64,000 bases of DNA from Phoronis australis (taxonomy: Eukaryota > Phoronida > Phoronidae): contig NMRA01000088.1 of assembly GCA_002633005.1 (NCBI GenBank), forward strand, positions 631,074 through 695,073, in the 5' to 3' direction. Both the position numbers and the translations under genes were made by a program. Of this stretch, positions 57,991 to 64,000 are shown one piece after another (positions within the stretch are counted from its first letter, which is position 1; every line of letters begins with the position of its first letter). The notes under the pieces are model-generated. The model saw only the letters and a list, made by a program, of their open reading frames with translations, had not been told where the DNA came from and did no database searches.

Positions 57991-58774
57991 AATAGAACTT
58001 AAAATTTTAGTCTAACACGCATATTTTTGTTTCAAACTATCGGAAATTCATAATCAAGAGCAATGCTTTTCATAAATTTTAAACGAACAGTTTGAACCCT
58101 GGTATTGGTTCTTATGATATTGTGCATTGACAGGTGGCACACTAGGTAGCCATCCTGTGACCCATATAGCACGTTACTTTTGCATATGACAACCGTTGCC
58201 ACAGTATAAGTAACGCGATTCTAATTCAAGGATTGCGTGCAATGAGAGTAAACACATAATGGGGTTAGGAAGTTGGACATGAAGACTACCAAATAAAATT
58301 GATATTAATGATTTCGCTGCATTCTTCGAGTAACAGGGAAGGTAAATCCGTAAGCACTTTTTGTAGCGTTGAAAGTGGGTGTCACTCAAGTGCTTCTACA
58401 AGCCAGTTTGCGGGACTGTGGACATTGACATGTATGTTTTGGATAGATCTTGGATATGTGAACAAATTTTAAAAAATCTCCCGAATTGGCTGTTTTCATT
58501 TTTTTTGTTCTAAAAGGTGACCCAGTGTTGCGCATTCATTTTAAAAAAAAATGTTGATGTAACTTCGTTACATTTAAAATGGTTTCAAGAAAGATAATTA
58601 ATTGGAATCAACATTTTAGGGACCATAATGCTGTCTGACATATCCATATTACCATTTCACCCATTCAGCGTTCATAACTGGCCCTGGGTCAGAGATTACA
58701 CTGGCACATAATTGCCTAGTGCCAATACACAAACTGTTGACGACCTCAGAGATAATTTTTACAACCCAACAGAC

Positions 58775-59008
58775 GATTTCATAAAGGTGGTTTCAAGTTA
58801 AACCTGGTTTAAACTGGACTTAGACCAGGTTTAATCTGCATTTCATAAAGGTGGTTTAACTTTTAGACCAGTGGTTTAGTAAAACCTGGTTTAACTCCAG
58901 TTTAGACCTGGTCTAAGCCAGTTTTCATTTCACCAACGAGGTCTCTATGCCTTAGACCTTTTATTAAGATGTTAAACCAGCTTTAGACTTTGTCAGACCC
59001 AGGTTTAA
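58775..59008. mobile_element. Palindromic AAACCTGGTTTAA element
   Basis: TTTCATAAAGGTGGTTT occurs twice (58778 and 58840). Between and after lie AACCTGGTTTAAACTGGACT, TAGACCAGGTTTAA, AACCTGGTTTAACTCCAG and TTTAGACCTGGTCTAAG. These motifs are self-complementary and complementary to each other, so several alternative hairpins are possible. Confidence 0.75.
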
Positions 59009-59596
59009 TACTATTGAATACGGCAGACTTGTACGATATAGGTGCAACTGAATGATGCGGTGATGTGCATTTACGACGCAGTTATAGAGCGAGAACGGAC
59101 TATTTTCAATATTCAGTTTTAGGACGACACAAGATCAAACGTAACAGGGGGATCAAGAGTTTTTAAAGGGGGTGGGGTGTCGGATCAAGGATTTTTAAAA
59201 GGAGGGTTTGGGTCAATAATTTTAAAATTATAGATTTGATATCACTAACATCAAGGGAAAAGGGGGTCCGGACCCCTTGAACTTCTGGATCCGCCTATAC
59301 GTAGACCAATATGTACTGAAGGGTGTCCTTCGGATGGCCTCAGAATACACGACGGGTCCAGCAGAGCGTCATCGTCGCAAGCGATACGCGTATGACCGTG
59401 AAAATGGCGTCTAATGATTCCTCTGACTGAGTTTTATCTCAATTTGTCCCCGATATAATGTTTCCGGACAAGGGTCCTGCCTCCCCCCTCCCCTTTGGCC
59501 ACAAAAAAGAAGTAAAATGACACGGAAATAAATGTGTGCATTTACTATGTTGCGGCTAATCGTGAGCAAGTACTCTAATGTGTGTACGTGTGTTGG

Positions 59597-59979
59597 ACAC
59601 AGATAATACGAAATGAAAAATATCTCCTCATGATATCCTAGATCTGCCACTGGGTCCCTCACCGTTTTCTTTGCCATTTTTTCACTGATGAAATTTTCTT
59701 TATTCTGGATTAATATCTCTCCAAGCCTGATGATTACATGTACGTTGACTTGATTTGGCACCAATTTTCTTGTTCTCGACTATGACATTTGCTTTTTCTC
59801 TGATCACTTATGAGGGAGAACATTTTTCGTCGTGAGAAAAGCTTTTAGCCCTTTTTCGCAACTGTCTGCACTGGTTCTACTGCTGTGTGCCATTGTGTAC
59901 CCACATGATCAAGGTTTCGTTGAAGCACTTCAATAGTTTCTTTGTTGCTTTAATCCGATCCACACAGATGGGTGGCTTG
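59597..59979. repeat. 383-bp direct duplication, first copy
   Basis: Begins ACACAGATAATACGAAATGA and ends GATGGGTGGCTTG. Followed by a single N and then a second copy of exactly the same length with only a few substitutions (for example GATGATTAC versus GATGCTTAC). Confidence 0.95.
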
Positions 59980-59980
59980 N

Positions 59981-60363
59981 ACACAGACAATACGAAATGA
60001 AAAATATCTCCTCATGATATCCTAGATCTGCCACTGGGTCCCTCACCGTTTTCTTTGCCATTTTTTCACTGATGAAATTTTCTTTATTCTGGATTAATAT
60101 CTCTCCAAGCCTGATGCTTACATGTACGTTGACTTGATTTGGCACCAATTTTCTTGTTCTCGACTATGACATTTGCTTTTTCTCTGATCACTTATGAGGG
60201 AGAACATTTTTCGTCGTGAGAAAAGCTTTTAGCCCTTTTTCGCAACTGTCTGCACTGGTTCTACTGCTGTGTGCCATTGTGTACCCACATGATCAAGGTT
60301 TCGTTGAAGCACTTCAATAGTTTCTTTGTTGCTTTAATCCGATCCACACAGATGGGTGGCTTG
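59981..60363. repeat. 383-bp direct duplication, second copy
   Basis: See 59597-59979. The single N between the copies and the near-identity suggest two alleles or overlapping contig ends placed side by side. Confidence 0.95.
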
Positions 60364-60385
60364 GATACTTTAAACCTGGCGTGCG

Positions 60386-60668
60386 TTCAGTAGACGCTAG
60401 GACCTACGCTAGGACCTAGCCAAAAGCTAGTCAAGGTCACGTGCTCTTATTTGAAATACAGGGCAATATCTCGCTTTTAAGCTAGGTCCTAGCGTTACTG
60501 AACTGGAGGCTGGCGTGCGCTAGGACTTAGCTAAAATCTAGCCAAAGTCACGTGCTCTTAGTTTTAACTAAGAGCACGTGACTTTGGCTGTATTTTAAAA
60601 AATACACGGCAATATCTCACGTAATCTCGCAAAGTCTTGCTTTTTAGCGAGGTCCTAGTGTTACTGAA
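60386..60668. mobile_element. MITE with TIR CAGTAACGCTAGGACC, tandem copies 2 and 3
   Basis: The first unit (60386-60502) starts TTCAGTAGACGCTAGGACC and ends TAGGTCCTAGCGTTACTGAA. The second (about 60514-60668) starts GTGCGCTAGGACTTAGC and ends AGGTCCTAGTGTTACTGAA. Both share the interior ACACGGCAATATCTC. Copy 1 is at 7189-7313. Confidence 0.8.
60540..60589. repeat. Perfect 24-bp palindrome with 2-nt spacer
   Basis: AGCCAAAGTCACGTGCTCTT(AGTT) and its exact complement are separated by TT. It contains CACGTG on each arm and lies inside the third MITE copy, where the other copies have only one half. Confidence 0.97.
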
Positions 60669-60669
60669 T

Positions 60670-61875
60670 GGGAGGCTGGTTTAATGAAATCGGCTGCAAG
60701 ATATTACATCAGAATTTAATCACGACGGTGTAACTTATTGAATTGAGTGGTTAAAATGCTCATAATTCTCATTGGACAACATGGCGACTTTTCTGAACTG
60801 AAAGGCATGTTCAACAGGGTACATCGGTGATGATTTAACTATAATACATTTGCAGACAAACTGCTAGAAAAAGCAGTTTTGTACAGTTTTCCGGTACTTG
60901 TACCATAGCTATTATGAATCTTATTTTTATTTCAATATGAAGTGTCCATTCAATTGACCTTGCGTTCTGCTAAATTCTGTTGAAATTGCTCTGGAATCGT
61001 TTTTTTTGTTTGATAGTTAGCTTCTTTTCAAGGTATGATTATATGTCAAAACTGGACACATTTTTCAAAATAATAAGCACAAAATGCGCTTTTGTTTTAT
61101 GTTTCGTAACTAGTTACTTTCTACTTCAAAATATATCAAAACAACAAAATGTTTAAAATCTTAGTTACATTTGGATTATGAAGTGTGAAGGTCACTCGAA
61201 TCCTTCTGCGTCACAGCTTCAAATAATTTATTATCATGCTAGTCAACTTCTAATTTAAGGATGAAAACTTTTATGGTACTCAGTCACCATGGAAACAATT
61301 ATGCGAACTTGATTCATCCTATATTGCTGAACTTTTCCAAAGTGCATTCTAAGTTACTTACTGAGGCAAAATGCTGTTAGAATCATTTTAGTTTGCGTAT
61401 TAATTTGTACTGAGATCACTTTGCTAGGTGTAAGCCTAAGCTACAATGAAAATTTTGAAGCCCGTGCGTCCAATATTTTTAAGAGATGTTATTTTTATCT
61501 CTCGCGGGAGTGTGACAACAAGTCACAAAATCAGATTTGTGTGGAAACGGTTAAACCATAGGCATCCTGTAAAAGTAACAAAATTCAGATAAAAGTGACT
61601 TTATATATCTTATGTAATGTAATAAGGTGGACGTTTAAAGGGCACCAGTTAGCAGCTGACGGGGTAGGGCACATGTTAGACGCATGAACGGTTTCCAAAG
61701 TGCTAAAATTGTCACTCGTGTGGCAGCACAGGTTAGACCCATTCGAAAACATGCATGTAAATAATACTAGTCTTTGGCTAAATTAGAGGTAAGACGTTGA
61801 AAACAAAAACGACGCTAGAGTGCAGCATGTAAACGAGGTTTCGATATCAATCGAACGAGATCCTCAGGTACAATA
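60670..61875. other. Gene-free stretch
   Basis: No exon or repeat recognised on either strand. No TM1 exon of gene B here. Confidence 0.4.
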
Positions 61876-61879
61876 AGAT

Positions 61880-62309
61880 CTGATTAAATCAGTTTTTGGC
61901 CACAATAAGATCAAAAACCGGACGATCGCCACACAAATAAAAAAGTTCATGTTCAATTCAACGTTTCGTCTTTTCATTAGACATCATCAGGATCATATTT
62001 ACAACAATTTAGAACAACAAGTGCCAACATACAGCTCAGGTAACATCCATAGAGAACCAGCATGCCACTGATTCTCTGAATAACATGCAGAGCTCTGTTA
62101 CCCTGCAGCTATGGTGATGACCAGCTACTGACCATATTCTATGTATCTCTCACTTCACTCTATGGGTGTTACCTGAGCTGTATGTTGGCACTTGTTGTTC
62201 TTAATTGTTGTAAATATGATCCTGATGATGTCTAATGAAAGGACGAAACGTTGAATTGAACATGAACTTTTTTATTTGTGCGGCGATCTTCCGGTTTTTG
62301 AATAAGATC
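61880..62309. mobile_element. Foldback element, about 185-bp inverted arms
   Basis: Left arm (from AATAAGATCAAAAACCGG) and right arm (ending CCGGTTTTTGAATAAGATC) are complementary across TTCAATTCAACGTTTCGTC, CATCATCAGGATCATATTT and AAGTGCCAACATACAGCTCA. The loop is the TGATTCTCTGAATAACATGC segment also seen at 32.36 kb. No coding frame. Confidence 0.9.
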
Positions 62310-63114
62310 TGAGTCGGTGACCCTAGAGTCGACCTAATAGTGCTCTCGTGGAATGACAGCTAATGTTGATACAATGACAATTTATTGCTGTCACCACGAA
62401 TTTTATTCACCACGGCTTCGACTGACCATTGAAGCTGATATTCGCGGGATGAATGATCTGAAAGTTTTTGTGTCCAGACAACTTTGCAATATTACACGTC
62501 CTGGTGGCATAAATTTACAACCAAGCGCGGTTTTCGCTATATGCTCGCTATTCTCAGGGAAATTGGATTTCATTGTCGGGTCCCATAGAGCGAAACTGAA
62601 TTGGCTTGTTTTCTCCACCTAGTTGTCCACCTCGCACGTGCGCAAGCAGTGCGCATGCTCGACTCGAAACCGTTTTGTTGCCAGGAAGCTGCCGTACGAC
62701 GTCGGCAGCTACGAAATCTAAGTCATACAAAACGGTCTTGGTTAGCAAGACGTGCTCTCGTGGTCACTATACCTCTAAACAAAATCGCTGTGTACGACTA
62801 TTCAAAAAATCCTGCGTGACCTCCAAACTTCCTCCTGGATATTCTCGACCCGAGCTATTCATATCATACCTCATGACCTCTTGGTGGAAAATTCCAATGA
62901 CCTATAATCGTCATAATTTTAACTGAGGGAGTGTCCTGAATGGTACAGTAATTACAAAAAATCTATCTGCAATAGGTCAAAAACATTTTTTCCGGTCTGT
63001 ACTTCGATTCATTGTTAGGCCTGTGCTCACTTAGCTAAATAGAAAAGCACACAAAGGCATCTATTTCAACCAAGGTATCGAGTGCTTTCTTTAAGTTGCA
63101 CGAAGGCACGTGAA
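62310..63114. other. Gene-free stretch with short open frames only
   Basis: Open frames on both strands at 62353-62926 have no recognisable domain and overlap each other. No splice-supported exon seen. Confidence 0.35.
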
Positions 63115-63300
63115 CTAGGGTAAGCAATATTTGAAACGTCATTATTCGCCAAGCGATGCATATTTATTTGTAGAAGGCACAGTGGGAGAGGCTCGAAAAG
63201 TCCACATAGCTTAGTTTTACCCTTCCAATGGTGTGCATCGCTTATAAGTAATTGGCATCATGGCGGTGCAAAATGCCGCAACACTTTTACAACTGGTTGG
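63115..63300. repeat. Dispersed repeat, copy 2
   Basis: See 47455-47660. Ends shortly before the second assembly gap. Confidence 0.65.
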
Positions 63301-63358
63301 TTGCATTTGTAGTTCTGTTTGTTGTTCATAATAAATTACTTTAGCCAGGCTCGTCCCC

Positions 63359-63700
63359 NNNNNNNNNNNNNNNNNNNNNNNNNNNNNNNNNNNNNNNNNN
63401 NNNNNNNNNNNNNNNNNNNNNNNNNNNNNNNNNNNNNNNNNNNNNNNNNNNNNNNNNNNNNNNNNNNNNNNNNNNNNNNNNNNNNNNNNNNNNNNNNNNN
63501 NNNNNNNNNNNNNNNNNNNNNNNNNNNNNNNNNNNNNNNNNNNNNNNNNNNNNNNNNNNNNNNNNNNNNNNNNNNNNNNNNNNNNNNNNNNNNNNNNNNN
63601 NNNNNNNNNNNNNNNNNNNNNNNNNNNNNNNNNNNNNNNNNNNNNNNNNNNNNNNNNNNNNNNNNNNNNNNNNNNNNNNNNNNNNNNNNNNNNNNNNNNN
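63359..63700. other. Assembly gap of 342 N
   Basis: Unknown bases. Could hide part of the 5' region of gene B. Confidence 1.
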
Positions 63701-64000
63701 GTTGAGTACAAAAATCCCGAATCATCTTTGCGCGAATCAGATGAATGTTCAGCTAAAAAATACCGCACCAAAAAAATACAGGCCATGATCAATTATTATA
63801 CTTATTAGTCTTACGCCACAATTTTGCGGCACAAACAACAAAGCCTATACGGATTACGTCACCCCAAGTTATCCAAATTATTACTACGAGCCGCTACAGA
63901 TAAGTCTGGAATATTTGGATTAAGGTCCATGTTAACGTAAACTTCCGGTTTATATTTTTAGCCAGTCCTGCCCACACAATCAAATGCTTGTTGCAATGCT

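Noticed and set aside
59411-60148. Two similar minus-strand open frames starting MVPNQVNVH
   Set aside because: They are the two copies of the 383-bp duplication, overlap the GATCTGCCACTGG repeat end and have no domain.
63217-63792. Open frames across the second gap
   Set aside because: Made mostly of N bases; flanking residues have no recognisable motif.

Overview
The window looks like nuclear DNA of an animal, most likely a marine invertebrate. Its only well-supported protein-coding genes are split into short exons with GT/AG borders, and the spaces between them are packed with small inverted-repeat transposons, a non-LTR retrotransposon, tRNA-derived SINE pieces, microsatellites and assembly gaps (477 N at 24275-24751, 342 N at 63359-63700, single N at 751, 40061 and 59980). 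I cannot name the species. A deuterostome such as an acorn worm or lancelet is a guess from the repeat style and the transporter sequence. There is no bacterial-type operon, CRISPR array, rRNA or convincing tRNA gene.

Both genes lie on the minus strand and encode SLC6-family Na+/Cl- dependent transporters with 12 transmembrane segments, closest in appearance to glycine transporters. Gene B (31551-49353) has twelve exons visible, from TM2 to the stop codon. I read every splice junction and the phases are continuous through 579 residues. Only its 5' part (start codon and TM1 exon) is not found, and it presumably lies beyond 64000 or in the second gap. Gene A (2134-9941) is downstream in the same orientation. 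It shows the TM1, TM2, TM3 and TM4 exons, and the rest should lie beyond position 1. Exons shared by A and B have the same phases and nearly the same lengths (132/132, 262/310, 133/133 bp), so the genes are tandem paralogs. The TM4 exons (2134-2266 and 44311-44443) are too short to stand out as open frames but have exact splice borders in both genes.

Region by region: 1-10 kb holds gene A with intronic MITEs and a dispersed repeat. 10-20 kb holds a foldback element with a 21-bp satellite, an array of about nine repeat units with CTCF-like cores (12.6-13.9 kb) and a 15-bp GC-rich minisatellite (18.4-18.6 kb). 20.1-23.1 kb is a decayed Jockey/CR1-type retrotransposon. 23.1-25.8 kb is a tandem hairpin/SINE-like repeat, a gap and a 55-bp TIR element. 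28.2-29.5 kb has a frameshifted THAP zinc-finger fragment next to another hairpin/SINE copy. 31.5-49.4 kb is gene B with foldback elements in its introns. 49.4-64 kb has no recognised gene but many palindromic elements and one 383-bp duplication that is probably an assembly scar.

The window's distinctive content is its density of different inverted-repeat families, at least ten, several inserted in introns within tens to hundreds of bases of exons. The most interesting leads are the tandem repeats with CTCF-like cores, a TIR element with a THAP-like N-terminus 30 bp from an exon, and a pair of about 600-bp inverted repeats that bracket three exons of gene B.
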